A stretch of DNA of 64,000 nucleotides from JABDPF01 sp037384065 (GCA_037384065.1 JARROJ010000011.1:36485-100484); one strand, 5' to 3'; positions 52,192 to 61,422 are shown, counted from the first letter of the stretch. The notes: generated by a model not told the origin, from the sequence alone. Made by a program: numbers and translations.

Positions 52192-52716
52192 TCAGGCGGC
52201 CTTGACCGGGATGTGTTTGATTTTGCTGCGGGCTTCTTCGGTCTTGGGCAGTTCGATGTACAGCACGCCCTTCTTGAATCTGGCCTCGATCTTGCCCTCG
52301 TCGACGTCAACGGGGATCGGCAGCGAGCGGCGGAAGGCGCCGAAGCTGCGTTCGCTTCGATACCAGTCCTTGCCCTTTTCTTCCTCGTCCCGCTTCTTCT
52401 CGCCGCGAACGGTCAGTACGCCGTTGGCGAGCGTGATGTCGACGTCTTTCTCGTCCATGCCCGGCAGTTCGACCTTGACGTGAATCGCCGTGTCGTCCTC
52501 GCTCTCGTCGACGCGCGGGGTCAGCGCGCCCTCGAACCCCGCCTGGTCGGCGTGATGGTGCATTCCGGAACCCTTCCAGAAATCATCGAACAGGCGGTCC
52601 ATCTCCTTGTGGAGCGAATCCATCTCGCGCAGGAACGATTGGTAGGGACGATGTTCGTCCTCTTCCCAGTGCCGGAGTCCACCCCAGCGCCAGGGGACGA
52701 TGTCCTTGATGGTCAT
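52192..52716 (-). CDS. Small heat-shock protein, Hsp20 family
   Basis: A 174-residue ATP-independent holdase. An N-terminal helical arm (1-60) with WRWGGLRHWEED is followed by the alpha-crystallin domain (about 68-165), with HVKVELPGMDEKDVDITLANGVLTVRGEKK and RSFGAFRRSLPIPVDVDEGKIEARFKKGVLYIELPK; the IxI-type tail is KHIPVKAA. I chose ATG 52716, preceded by AAAGGAG. The leader is rich in inverted repeats, one abutting the ribosome site, and a strong terminator follows, so it is a single-gene unit. Confidence 0.92.
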   Translation of the reverse strand: MTIKDIVPWRWGGLRHWEEDEHRPYQSFLREMDSLHKEMDRLFDDFWKGSGMHHHADQAGFEGALTPRVDESEDDTAIHVKVELPGMDEKDVDITLANGVLTVRGEKKRDEEEKGKDWYRSERSFGAFRRSLPIPVDVDEGKIEARFKKGVLYIELPKTEEARSKIKHIPVKAA

Positions 52717-52728
52717 CGTTTTTCTCCT

Positions 52729-52785
52729 TTCCACGGTGCGTGGAATCGTGAACACATGTGTATCCGGGCGGAGCGAAATTCCGCC
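52729..52785 (-). promoter_or_regulatory. Structured 5' leader of Hsp20 gene, candidate RNA thermometer
   Basis: Three successive inverted repeats lie in the leader. In mRNA order: GGCGGA/TCCGCC (52767-52785, 7-base loop); the palindrome ACACATGTGT (52752-52761); and TTCCACG/CGTGGAA (52729-52745, 3-base loop), whose base touches the AAGGAG ribosome site (52724-52729). Small heat-shock genes are often controlled by leader structures that melt on warming. Here the ribosome site is beside, not clearly inside, a stem, so thermometer action is a hypothesis. Confidence 0.45.
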
Positions 52786-52906
52786 GTCGGTAGGCGTTGG
52801 TGCTTTTCGACAGGGCACACGCGAGCCGGCAGAATTCCACCTCGCAGTTCCAGATTAGGCCCGGCGCGCCGGCAGCGCCTTGACGCCGGTCAAGCCGGGG
52901 CCGGTT

Positions 52907-53206
52907 TCAGGGCGCCAGCCGCCCCGAGCCGCTGACCGGCAGCACCCAGTAGATCACGTCGCGCAGCGGAAACGCCTCCCGCAGCCGGCCCAGCAGGGCG
53001 TCGGTGCGGTCGACATCGAGCACGATTTCGAACTGCACGCGGCGACGCCGTCCCGCGACCTGCTCGGCGATGCTCATCGCACCGACCTGCCCGTGGCCGT
53101 TGACCTCGGTCGATTGAAAACCCTGAATGTCGTCGGATGCCAGCAGGAAGTCGACCAGGTCTTCCTCGAGGCTCGGCGGGATGTTGAGGCGCAACAACTG
53201 GTCCAT
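52907..53206 (-). CDS. DUF3240 family protein
   Basis: A 99-residue soluble protein of the DUF3240 family, PII-like in size and strand pattern (start MDQLLRLNIPPSLEEDLVDFLL, then FQSTEVNGHG and VQFEIVLDVDRTDALLGRLREAF). Such genes commonly follow the pump gene of CusA/CzcA-type efflux operons. The ATG at 53206 lies 2 bases after the CusA-like stop. It may bind the metal or a nucleotide and control the pump; not proven. Confidence 0.82.
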   Translation of the reverse strand: MDQLLRLNIPPSLEEDLVDFLLASDDIQGFQSTEVNGHGQVGAMSIAEQVAGRRRRVQFEIVLDVDRTDALLGRLREAFPLRDVIYWVLPVSGSGRLAP

Positions 53207-53208
53207 GA

Positions 53209-56200
53209 TCAGGTCCCCCGGGGCAAACCGAACCGCCGGTACAGCAGCGGCAGAATGAACAGCGTCAGCCCGGTGCTGCTGACCAGGCCGCCGATGACGA
53301 CCACGGCCAGCGGCCGCTGGATCTCGGAGCCGGGACCGGACACGAACAGCAGCGGCACCAGGCCGAGGGCGGCGATCGACGCCGTCATCAGTACGGGCCG
53401 CAAGCGCCGCTCGGAGCCGCGCCGCACGACTTCGTCCGGCGGCAGGCCGCGCGCGTGCAGCTGGTTGAAGTAGGTCACCATGACCACGCCGTTGAGCACG
53501 GCGATGCCCATCAGGGCGATGAAACCGACCGAGGCCGGCACCGACAGGTATTCGCCCGAAGCGGCCAGCGCCAGGACGCCGCCGATCAGCGCCAGCGGCA
53601 CGTTGGCGAGCACCAGCGTCGCCTGGATCACCGAGCGGAACGTCGAGAACAGCAGCAGGAAGATCAGCACCAGCGCCAGCGGCACCACCATCATCAGGCG
53701 CTGCGCGGCGCGCTGCTGGTTCTGGAACTCGCCGCCCCACTCCATGGTGTAGCCGGGCGGCAGTTCGACCGCATCGGTGATGGCCGATTGCGCATCGCGC
53801 ACGAAGCCGACCAGGTCGCGACCGCTCACGTTGGCCATCACCACGACGAAGCGGCGGCCCTGTTCGCGCTTGACCGAGACCGGCCCTTCCACCCGCTCGA
53901 TGTCCAGCAAGGTCGGCAGGGGCACGAAGCCGCCGCCGGGCAGGGTGACGATCTCCCGCGCGAAGCGCTCGATCGGGTCATCGTCCACCTGGGCATAGCG
54001 CAACACGACCGGAACCCGGGCGCTGCCCTCGATGACGATGCCGGCGGGCAGCCCCTCGACCAGGGCCCGGACGTGGTCGAGGATCATCGAGAGGTCCAGC
54101 CCGTAGCGGCCGATCACCTCGCGGCGCGGCCGCAGCACGACGTACTGCATGCCCTCGTTGACGCCGGTCAGCACGTCGGTGCTGCCCTCGACGGACTGCA
54201 GGGTGCCGGCGACCTCGCCGGCAAGCCGGTTGAGCGTATCGATGTCCTGCCCGAAGATCTTCACCGCCAGGTCGCCGCGCGAGCCGGTCAGCATCTCGGA
54301 CACGCGCATGTCGATCGGCTGCGTGAAGCCGTAGTTGATGCCCTTGAAGCGGTTCAGTACCTGGCGGATCGCGTCCTCCAGCGCCGCCTTGTCGTCCATG
54401 CGCCACGCCTCCGGCGGCTCGAGCTGGAGGAACATGTCGGTCTCGTTCAGGCCCATCGGGTCCATGCCGAGTTCGTCGGAGCCGGTGCGGGCCACGATGC
54501 GCCGGATTTCCGGCACTTCGGCGAGCAGGGCGCGCTGCACCGCGCGGTCCAGCTCCAGCGACGTCTCGAGGTTGATCGACGGCAGCTTTTCCAGCTGCAC
54601 GATGATGTCGCCCTCGTCCATGGTCGGCATGAAGGTCTTGCCGATGAACGGGAAGGCGATCGCCGCGGCGACGGCCACCGCGGCGGCGGTGATGAAGACG
54701 CCGCGTTCGCGCTGCATGGCGCGTTCCAGGGCCGGGCGGTACAGCGCCGCCAGCTTTCGCGGCAGCCAGGGGTCGGCGTGGTCGGCGGAACGGATCAGCA
54801 GTGAGGACAACACCGGGATCACGGTCAGCGACAACAGCAGCGAGCCTGCCAGCGCGTAGACGATGGTGATCGCGACCGGCCGGAACAGCTTGCCTTCCAG
54901 GCCCTGCAACGAGAGCAAGGGCAGGAACACCAGGATGATGATCAGGATGCCGGAGGTCACCGGCGCGGCGACGTCCTTCACCGCGCGGTAGACGATGTGC
55001 AGGCGCGGCAGGGCCGCGTGGTTGGCCGTGGCCATTCTCGTCACCACGTTCTCGACCACCACGACGGCGGCGTCGACCAGCAGGCCGATCGCGATCGCGA
55101 GCCCGCCGAGACTCATCAGGTTGGCCGACAGGCCGGTCAGCCGCATCGCGATGAACGTGACCAGCGCCGACAGCGGCAGGATCAGCGCCACCGTCAGGGC
55201 CGAGCGGGCGTTGCCGAGGAACAGGGCCAGCAGCACCAGCACCAGCACCACCGCCTCGACCAGGGCCCGCGACACCGTGGCCACCGCGCGGTCCACCAGG
55301 TGGCCGCGGTCGTAGAATACGTTGATGCTGACGTCCTCGGGCAGGCCGTTGCGGATTTCCTCGAGCTTGCGCTCGATGCCGGCGATGACGTCGCGCGCGT
55401 TGGCGCCGCGGAGGCTCACGATCAGCCCCTCGACGGCTTCGCCGACGCCGTTTTCCGTGACCGCGCCGTAGCGTTCCAGGCTGTCCAGCCCGACGTCGGC
55501 GACCATCCCGAGCGTGATGGCGCGGCCGTCGCGCTCGGCGACCGGGGTCGCCTCGATCGTCGCGACACGGTCCAGCGCCCCCTCGGCGCGGACCATCAGG
55601 GCCTCCTCGCCGCGGCTCAGGCGGCCGGCGCCGTCGTTGCGGTTGTTCGCTTCCAGGGCGTGCTGCAGGTCGGCGGTCGTGACCTGCAGGGCCAGCATCG
55701 CGTCGGGCCGCGGGGTGACGCGGTAGGTCTTGACCTTGCCGCCCAGCGCGTTGACGTCGGCGACGCCGGGCACGGTGCGCAAGGCCGGGCGCACCACCCA
55801 GTCCAGCAGGTAGCGCCGTTCGCTGAGGTCGAGCCGCGGGCTGTCGACGGTGAACATGTACATTTCGCTGAGCGGCGTGCTCATCGGGGCGAGGCCGCCG
55901 CTGATGCCCTCGGGCAGGTCGTCGCGGACGGCCGCGAGGCGCTCGGCCACCTGTTGCCGCGCCCAGTAGATGTCGGTGCCTTCCTGGAAATCGATGGTGA
56001 TGTCGGTCAGCGCGTACTTGGCGATCGAGCGCAGCATGGTCTGGCGCGGCACGCCCAGCAACTCGACCTCGATCAGCTGGGTGATGCGCGATTCGACCTC
56101 CTCCGGCGTCATCCCCGGCGCTTTCATGATGACCTTGACCTGGGTCGGTGAGATGTCCGGAAAGGCGTCGATCGGGATCGAGCGGAACGCCCACCAGCCG

Positions 56201-56280
56201 GCCGGGATCAGCAGGGCGACCCCCAGCAGGACCAGCAGCCGCTGGGTCAGGGAAAAACGGACCAGGCTCGCCAGCAGCAC
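53209..56280 (-). CDS. Heavy-metal efflux RND pump, CusA/CzcA family
   Basis: A 1023-residue inner-membrane proton-driven pump. It begins with the family N-terminus LVRFSLTQRLLVLLGVALL and IPIDAFPDISPTQVKV; helix 4 reads SLGGLAIAIGLLVDAAVVVVENV, closer to CusA (GGIAIAIG...VDAAIV) than to CzcA (GALDFG...VDGAVV), hinting at monovalent copper/silver rather than zinc/cobalt. The start is GTG, overlapping the stop of the adaptor gene by one base. It works with the adaptor and TolC-like genes upstream as a CBA complex. Substrate assignment by this motif is tentative. Confidence 0.9.
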   Translation of the reverse strand: MLLASLVRFSLTQRLLVLLGVALLIPAGWWAFRSIPIDAFPDISPTQVKVIMKAPGMTPEEVESRITQLIEVELLGVPRQTMLRSIAKYALTDITIDFQEGTDIYWARQQVAERLAAVRDDLPEGISGGLAPMSTPLSEMYMFTVDSPRLDLSERRYLLDWVVRPALRTVPGVADVNALGGKVKTYRVTPRPDAMLALQVTTADLQHALEANNRNDGAGRLSRGEEALMVRAEGALDRVATIEATPVAERDGRAITLGMVADVGLDSLERYGAVTENGVGEAVEGLIVSLRGANARDVIAGIERKLEEIRNGLPEDVSINVFYDRGHLVDRAVATVSRALVEAVVLVLVLLALFLGNARSALTVALILPLSALVTFIAMRLTGLSANLMSLGGLAIAIGLLVDAAVVVVENVVTRMATANHAALPRLHIVYRAVKDVAAPVTSGILIIILVFLPLLSLQGLEGKLFRPVAITIVYALAGSLLLSLTVIPVLSSLLIRSADHADPWLPRKLAALYRPALERAMQRERGVFITAAAVAVAAAIAFPFIGKTFMPTMDEGDIIVQLEKLPSINLETSLELDRAVQRALLAEVPEIRRIVARTGSDELGMDPMGLNETDMFLQLEPPEAWRMDDKAALEDAIRQVLNRFKGINYGFTQPIDMRVSEMLTGSRGDLAVKIFGQDIDTLNRLAGEVAGTLQSVEGSTDVLTGVNEGMQYVVLRPRREVIGRYGLDLSMILDHVRALVEGLPAGIVIEGSARVPVVLRYAQVDDDPIERFAREIVTLPGGGFVPLPTLLDIERVEGPVSVKREQGRRFVVVMANVSGRDLVGFVRDAQSAITDAVELPPGYTMEWGGEFQNQQRAAQRLMMVVPLALVLIFLLLFSTFRSVIQATLVLANVPLALIGGVLALAASGEYLSVPASVGFIALMGIAVLNGVVMVTYFNQLHARGLPPDEVVRRGSERRLRPVLMTASIAALGLVPLLFVSGPGSEIQRPLAVVVIGGLVSSTGLTLFILPLLYRRFGLPRGT

Positions 56281-57368
56281 TAGTCGTCTCCTCCGCCCAT
56301 GCCCAGGCTCATGCCCTTGAGCACGGCCGTGCCGGTCGCCGCGATGCGCTCACCGGGCTGCAGGCCCGCGAGCACGAGCCAGCTGCCGGTGCCGGTGTTG
56401 CGCACGGTGACCGGGCGGACATCGAATCCACCGGTCGTTTCGACGAAGGCGACATCGCGGCCGTCGAGCTTGACCACCGCCCCGCCGGGAATGAACAGCG
56501 CCGCCGCGCCGGCACGCACACGCCAGCGCGTCAGCTGACCGGGCAGCAGGCCGCAGTTTGCGTTCGGTCGGGCGCGGACTTCAACCGTCTGTGTTTGCGT
56601 GTCGATCACATCCGATACGAACATCAGCTCGGCCTCACAGTCGCCTTCCAGCCAGTCGAGCGTGGCGCCCGTTTGCAGCGTGGCGGCCGCCTTGCTGGCC
56701 AGCACGCCCTGCAGCATCAGCTTGTCGGCTTCGCCCAGGCGCACCAGCAGTTCGCTGCCGTCGAGCTGGTCCCCGAGCCGGGCCGGCCGCGCCAGCACGA
56801 TGGTGGCCGCCGGCGCGCGCAGGGTGATGTCCGGGCTGATGGCGGCGCCGTCGACCAGCGCGTCGAGGTCGGCTTCGCTCAGCCCGGCCAGCAGCAGCCG
56901 GCCACGCAGGCCACGGTATTCCGCTTCCGCGGCGTCGAGGGCGTAGCGGGTTTCCTGGCGGCGGCGCTCCGAGATCGAGCCCGCGTTGGACAGGCGTTCG
57001 TCGCGCGCCCAGGCCGCGCGCTGCAGGACGACGTCGGCGCGCGCGGTCAGGTAGTCCCGCTGCAGCGCGACCATTTCGGCGCTGCGCACGACCAGCAGGG
57101 CCTGGCCGGAGTCGACCCGGTCGCCCTGCTGCACGAACACGCGGTGCACGATGCCCGGCAGCGGCGTCTTGATGACCCATTCGCCGTCCGGGGCGAAGCG
57201 CACGTTGAGCGTCAGTTCGCCGGCGCTGCCGCCGGGTGCGGCGGCGACCTCGTGCACGCGAATGTCCAGCAGGCGCCGTTCATCGGCGTTCAGCTCGAGA
57301 TCGGCGGCCTGCAGCCAGGAAGCCGGCAGCAGCCAGGCGGTCAGGATCAGGGGGAACACACGCTTCAT
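56280..57368 (-). CDS. Periplasmic adaptor (membrane fusion) subunit of metal efflux RND system
   Basis: A 362-residue adaptor with a signal peptide (1-22, ending LQA). The biotinyl-lipoyl-like half VIKTPLPGIVHRVFVQQGDRVDSGQALLVV, an alpha-hairpin (about 105-160) and the barrel part LRAPAATIVLARPARLGDQL are visible. It lacks the His/Met-rich N-terminus of E. coli CusB. The ATG at 57368 overlaps the stop of the TolC-like gene (ATGA). It links the pump to the outer-membrane duct. Confidence 0.87.
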   Translation of the reverse strand: MKRVFPLILTAWLLPASWLQAADLELNADERRLLDIRVHEVAAAPGGSAGELTLNVRFAPDGEWVIKTPLPGIVHRVFVQQGDRVDSGQALLVVRSAEMVALQRDYLTARADVVLQRAAWARDERLSNAGSISERRRQETRYALDAAEAEYRGLRGRLLLAGLSEADLDALVDGAAISPDITLRAPAATIVLARPARLGDQLDGSELLVRLGEADKLMLQGVLASKAAATLQTGATLDWLEGDCEAELMFVSDVIDTQTQTVEVRARPNANCGLLPGQLTRWRVRAGAAALFIPGGAVVKLDGRDVAFVETTGGFDVRPVTVRNTGTGSWLVLAGLQPGERIAATGTAVLKGMSLGMGGGDD

Positions 57369-58660
57369 AAGGACTCTCCGACGGCCTGGTTGTAGGCCGC
57401 GATCGCGGCACCGTGCCGGACCTGCAGCAGCTGGTGGGCGCGCTCGATGTCCTTGTAATCGGACAGGCGGCGCAGCCACTGGTTGGTGGACAGCTCGCCA
57501 AGCTCGAAGGCCAGCCGGTCCAGCTCGAATTTCTCGCGGGCCGTTTCCATCATCGTCTCGGAATTGGCCAGCTGGCGGCGCACGGTTTCCAGCTGGTGCC
57601 GGGCCTCGTGCAGCTGCAGCGCGACTTCGCGTTGGGTCTGCAGATAGTCGGTCTCGACGCCGGCGGCGGCTTCGCGGGCATGCGCGACCTCGCTGTCGCG
57701 GCGCGGCGACGGACCCAGTGGAACGGTGAACCCGATGCCCAGGGCGTCCACGTCCGGTGTGTTGCGGTCGCCCCGGAATCCGCGCCAGAACACGTCGACC
57801 GTCGGACGGTAGGCGCTCTGCTCGGCGACTGCGTCAGCCTCCGCCGACGCCTCCGCCAACTCGTCGGCGGCCAGCCGCAGCGCCGGGTGCGCCGGACCGG
57901 CATCCGCGATTTCGCTGAGCGGCTCGGTGATGGTCGCGGGCACCGCGGGCAGGCCGGTCAGGGCGCGGTAGCTGCGCTCACTGTCGCGGTATTCCGCCTC
58001 CAGCATGATCGTCTCCGCTTTCCAGCGGGCCAGTTCCTGGGCGGTCGAGAGCAGGTCCGCACGGGCCAGTTCGCCGGCCTCGGCGAAGCGGGTGACCTGC
58101 TCGAGCAGCTGGTCGAGCCGTTGTTCCTGTTCCCGCGCCAGTTCCCACTGGCGTCGGGCGAGCCGCAGGTCCCACAGCAGGCGGCGGACTTCGCCGCTGA
58201 GCTGCCAGCGGAACGCGGCCTCGCGGGCGGCCTGCGTGGCCAGCGCCGCCTCGCCCTGGGCCTGGCGGGCGCGCTTTTCGCCGGGCATCCAGACCGGGAA
58301 GGAGATGCCCAGCTCCGTCTCGTTCGCGCCGATGTCGTCAAAGGCCCGGTCGCTCATCGTGAAGGCGCTGACGGAGGTCGCATCGGGCATCCAGCGGCTG
58401 CCGTAGCGCGCCTGGGCCTCGCTGGTCGCCGCCTGCGCTTCGAGCAGGCCGCGGCGCGGGTGCCGGTCCGCGGCAGCGGTGACCACCTCGGCGGGTGTCA
58501 GGTCCGCGTCGAGGCGCAGTTCCTCCTCGTCGTGATGCTCGCTGGTCACCGCCACCTGGGGCAGCAGGAACAGGGCGGCCAGCACGACGGCAAGCCGGGT
58601 CGGGCGCGGTGTCCGGCGCGAGCGGGTGAACACGGGGATGTGGTTCGGTACTATGGCCAT
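57365..58660 (-). CDS. CusC/CzcC-type outer-membrane efflux protein (TolC family)
   Basis: A 431-residue protein with an extended N-terminus and signal peptide (about 1-39, ending VAVTS) followed by EHHDEEELRLDADLTPAEVV. The acidic/His cluster EHHDEEE just after the signal could bind metal. The long helices, for example LLEQVTRFAEAGELARADLLSTAQELARWK, match OEP domains of CzcC-like proteins. It is the first gene of the efflux operon and is divergent from the LuxR-type regulator. Confidence 0.85.
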   Translation of the reverse strand: MAIVPNHIPVFTRSRRTPRPTRLAVVLAALFLLPQVAVTSEHHDEEELRLDADLTPAEVVTAAADRHPRRGLLEAQAATSEAQARYGSRWMPDATSVSAFTMSDRAFDDIGANETELGISFPVWMPGEKRARQAQGEAALATQAAREAAFRWQLSGEVRRLLWDLRLARRQWELAREQEQRLDQLLEQVTRFAEAGELARADLLSTAQELARWKAETIMLEAEYRDSERSYRALTGLPAVPATITEPLSEIADAGPAHPALRLAADELAEASAEADAVAEQSAYRPTVDVFWRGFRGDRNTPDVDALGIGFTVPLGPSPRRDSEVAHAREAAAGVETDYLQTQREVALQLHEARHQLETVRRQLANSETMMETAREKFELDRLAFELGELSTNQWLRRLSDYKDIERAHQLLQVRHGAAIAAYNQAVGESL

Positions 58661-58800
58661 TCGCGGTTCTGCGTGGTCAAAAACGGTGCATCATAGGGCG
58701 TACGGTCCGGCGCGGACATCGGGCATGTGCGCGGTCGGGCCGGTGCGGTACAAATGTCCCATGCTTTGGCGGCCATCAAACAGGAGAAAACCGAAAGCGG

Positions 58801-59304
58801 ATGCTCTACATCAAGGAATGGATCTTCATGGCGCTGCTGGCGGCGCTGATCGCCGGCGGCGTGGCCGACGTGGTGTCGGATTACGGGGAGGGCGCCGGGA
58901 CGGGGCACCTGGTGCTGGAAATCGTCGTCATCCTGGCCGCCGTCATGCTGATCGGCCTGCTCGGCGTCGGTATCTGGCGCGAGAACCGGTCGAACCGGCG
59001 CCTGCGCCGGGAAGTGGCCACGCTGTCGGAGGAGGCGGACGCGGCGCGCCGCTCGCCGGCGCTGAGCGCCGCGCGGCACGGCATGGCGCAGATGATCCAG
59101 CAACAGTTCGCCGAGTGGGGCCTGACGCAGACCGAGAAGGAGGTGGCCCTGCTGCTGCTCAAGGGCCTCAGTTTCAAAGAGATCGCGGCGGTGCGCGAGA
59201 CGCTGGAAAAAACCGTGCGGCAGCAGGCCTCGTCGATCTACCGCAAGTCCGGCCTGTCCGGTCGGCACGCGTTTTCCGCGTGGTTCATCGAGGACTTCCT
59301 GTGA
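58801..59304 (+). CDS. Membrane-tethered LuxR-type transcription regulator
   Basis: A 167-residue protein with two N-terminal hydrophobic helices (about 8-25 and 38-57), a short linker with a coil (RRLRREVATLSEEADAARR) and a C-terminal LuxR helix-turn-helix (about 108-165): LTQTEKEVALLLLKGLSFKEIAAVR, with a recognition helix containing EKTVRQQASSIYRKSGLSGR. The DNA-binding domain is held at the membrane without a sensor domain. It is divergent from the metal-efflux operon and could regulate it. AGGAGA lies about 14 bases before the ATG. Confidence 0.82.
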   Translation: MLYIKEWIFMALLAALIAGGVADVVSDYGEGAGTGHLVLEIVVILAAVMLIGLLGVGIWRENRSNRRLRREVATLSEEADAARRSPALSAARHGMAQMIQQQFAEWGLTQTEKEVALLLLKGLSFKEIAAVRETLEKTVRQQASSIYRKSGLSGRHAFSAWFIEDFL

Positions 59305-59341
59305 CGTCCGGCGCCGAACGCACGATCGCGGGGTGCCGCTC

Positions 59342-60670
59342 GTGAACGAGCCCGATCTGTTCGCGGACCGCGGCGCCGCCGAGGACACCGTCGCCGGTGC
59401 GGGCGACCGACCGCTGCCCGACCGCCTGCGCCCGCGCCGCCTGGACGAGATCGTCGGGCAGGATCACCTGCTGGCGGCAGACGCGCCGCTGCGGCGAATG
59501 ATCGACGGCGGCCGGCTCGGCTCGATGATCCTGTGGGGGCCGCCCGGCTGCGGCAAGACCACGCTGGCGCGCATCCTGGCCACGGTGACCGACCTGCATT
59601 TCGAGCAGCTGTCGGCGATTTTCTCCGGCGTGAAGGACCTGCGGCAGGTGTTCGAGGCCGCCGCGGTGCGCAAGCGCAACGGCGCGGGCACGCTGCTGTT
59701 CGTCGACGAGATCCACCGTTTCAACAAATCGCAGCAGGACGCCTTTCTGCCGGTGGTGGAGGACGGCACCATCGTGCTGATCGGCGCCACGACGGAGAAC
59801 CCGTCGTTCGAGCTGAACGCCGCGCTGTTGTCCCGCGCCCAGGTGTTCGTATTGAAACGGCTCGACGACGCGGCGCTCGAGACGCTGCTGGCGCGCGCCG
59901 AGGCAGACGCCGGCCGCGAACTGCCGCTCGACGACGCGGCCCGGGCCACGCTGAAAGCCATGGCCGACGGCGACGGCCGCTACGTGCTGACGATGGCCGA
60001 GCAGGTCCTGGCCCAGGGGGCGACGCTCGACAGCGAGGGGCTGTTGCAGGTCGTGCAGCGCCGTGCGCCGCTGTACGACAAGAGCGACGAAGCCCATTTC
60101 AACCTGATCTCGGCCCTGCACAAATCGGTGCGCGGCTCCGATGCCGACGCGGCGCTGTACTGGCTGGCGCGCATGCTGGCGGGCGGCGAGCATCCCGAGT
60201 ACATCGCGCGCCGCATGACCCGGATGGCGGTGGAGGACATTGGCCTGGCCGATCCGCGCGCGCTGCCGACCTGCATCGCCGCCTGGGAGGCCTACGAGCG
60301 CCTGGGCAGCCCGGAAGGCGAACTGGCGCTGGCCCAGGCGGTGGTCTACCTGGCTACCGCGCCCAAGTCGAACGCCGCCTACGCGGCCTACGGCGCGGCG
60401 CGCAAGGCGGCCGCCGACACGGGTTCGCTGCCGCCGCCGAAACACATTCTCAACGCGCCCACCGAACTGATGAAGCAGGAGGGCTACGGCGCCGGCTATG
60501 CGTACGACCACGATGCGCCGGACGCCTTTTCCGGCCAGGACTATTTTCCCGAGGGCCTGCCGCGAACGCGTTTTTACGATCCGCCCGAGCGCGGCTTCGA
60601 GCGCGAGATCCGCAAGCGCCTGGTCTGGTGGGACAAGCTGCGGCGCGAACGCGGCGGGCAGGACCGGTGA
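59342..60670 (+). CDS. rarA: Replication-associated recombination protein RarA (MgsA/WRNIP1 family)
   Basis: A 442-residue AAA+ ATPase acting at stalled replication forks. Walker A is LWGPPGCGKTTLA, Walker B LLFVDEIHRFNKSQQDAFLPVVEDG, sensor 1 IGATTENPSFELN and the tetramerisation end carries YDHDAPDAFSGQDYFPEGL. Two GTG codons are possible (59333, 59342); I chose 59342 because GGGG lies eight bases before it. It overlaps the uracil-DNA glycosylase gene by GTGA, joining two DNA-maintenance genes. Confidence 0.93.
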   Translation: MNEPDLFADRGAAEDTVAGAGDRPLPDRLRPRRLDEIVGQDHLLAADAPLRRMIDGGRLGSMILWGPPGCGKTTLARILATVTDLHFEQLSAIFSGVKDLRQVFEAAAVRKRNGAGTLLFVDEIHRFNKSQQDAFLPVVEDGTIVLIGATTENPSFELNAALLSRAQVFVLKRLDDAALETLLARAEADAGRELPLDDAARATLKAMADGDGRYVLTMAEQVLAQGATLDSEGLLQVVQRRAPLYDKSDEAHFNLISALHKSVRGSDADAALYWLARMLAGGEHPEYIARRMTRMAVEDIGLADPRALPTCIAAWEAYERLGSPEGELALAQAVVYLATAPKSNAAYAAYGAARKAAADTGSLPPPKHILNAPTELMKQEGYGAGYAYDHDAPDAFSGQDYFPEGLPRTRFYDPPERGFEREIRKRLVWWDKLRRERGGQDR

Positions 60671-61410
60671 GGGATGCGGCGGCGACGCGTGCGGACGCTT
60701 TGAAGCGGATCAGCCGCAGGCTGGCCGCGGCGGTGGACGGCCTTGCCTTCGGCCCCCCGGTCACGCACGTCTACAACCCGCTCGACTATGCCCGCGCGCC
60801 GGTCGAGCGCTACCTCGAGATGGCCGCGGCCGTCCGCGGCCAGAACCTGCTGCTGGGCATGAACCCCGGCCCCTGGGGCATGGCGCAGACCGGCGTGCCG
60901 TTCGGCACCGTGAGCCGGGTGCGCGACTGGCTGGGGATCGAGGCGCCGGTCGAGCGGCCGGCGAACGAGCACCCGCGCCGCCCGGTGCTGGGTTTCGGCA
61001 CCGAGCGCGACGAGGTCAGCGGTCTGCGCGTCTGGGGCTGGGCGCAGGCGCGCTGGGGAACGCCGGAGCGGTTCTTCAACCGCTTCTTCGTCGCCAACTA
61101 CTGTCCCTTGCTGTTCCTGGAGGCCTCCGGCCGCAACCGCACGCCGGACAAGCTGGCCGCCGATGAACGGGCCGCCCTGTTCGCGCCCTGCGATGCGGCG
61201 CTGCGGGACCTGGTGGCCGTCATCGAGCCGGTGCGCGTGATCGGCGTCGGCGTGTTTGCGGAGCAGCGCGCACGGGCGGCGCTGGCGGATACCGGGCTGC
61301 CGATCGGCCGTATCCTGCACCCCAGCCCGGCCTCGCCGGTGGCCAACCGCGGCTGGGCGGAGCAGGCCGAACGGCAGCTCGCCGGGCTTGGCGTGCCGCT
61401 GCCCGAATAA
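60667..61410 (+). CDS. Uracil-DNA glycosylase, SMUG1 family
   Basis: A 247-residue DNA-repair enzyme. The SMUG1 motif GMNPGPWGMAQTGVPFG (64-80, with catalytic Asn66), FVANYCPLLF (141-150), and the second catalytic segment LHPSPASP with His218 are all present. It removes uracil and oxidised pyrimidines from DNA. SMUG-type enzymes are uncommon in bacteria compared with Ung. The GTG at 60667 overlaps the rarA stop, so the genes are co-expressed. Confidence 0.92.
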   Translation: MRDAAATRADALKRISRRLAAAVDGLAFGPPVTHVYNPLDYARAPVERYLEMAAAVRGQNLLLGMNPGPWGMAQTGVPFGTVSRVRDWLGIEAPVERPANEHPRRPVLGFGTERDEVSGLRVWGWAQARWGTPERFFNRFFVANYCPLLFLEASGRNRTPDKLAADERAALFAPCDAALRDLVAVIEPVRVIGVGVFAEQRARAALADTGLPIGRILHPSPASPVANRGWAEQAERQLAGLGVPLPE

Positions 61411-61422
61411 ACGCATGGATCA

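Noticed and set aside
53978..56194. 738-codon frame in another minus-strand register within the RND pump gene
   Set aside because: It is a +1 shadow of the CusA-like gene, rich in Arg/Gly/Pro and without motifs.
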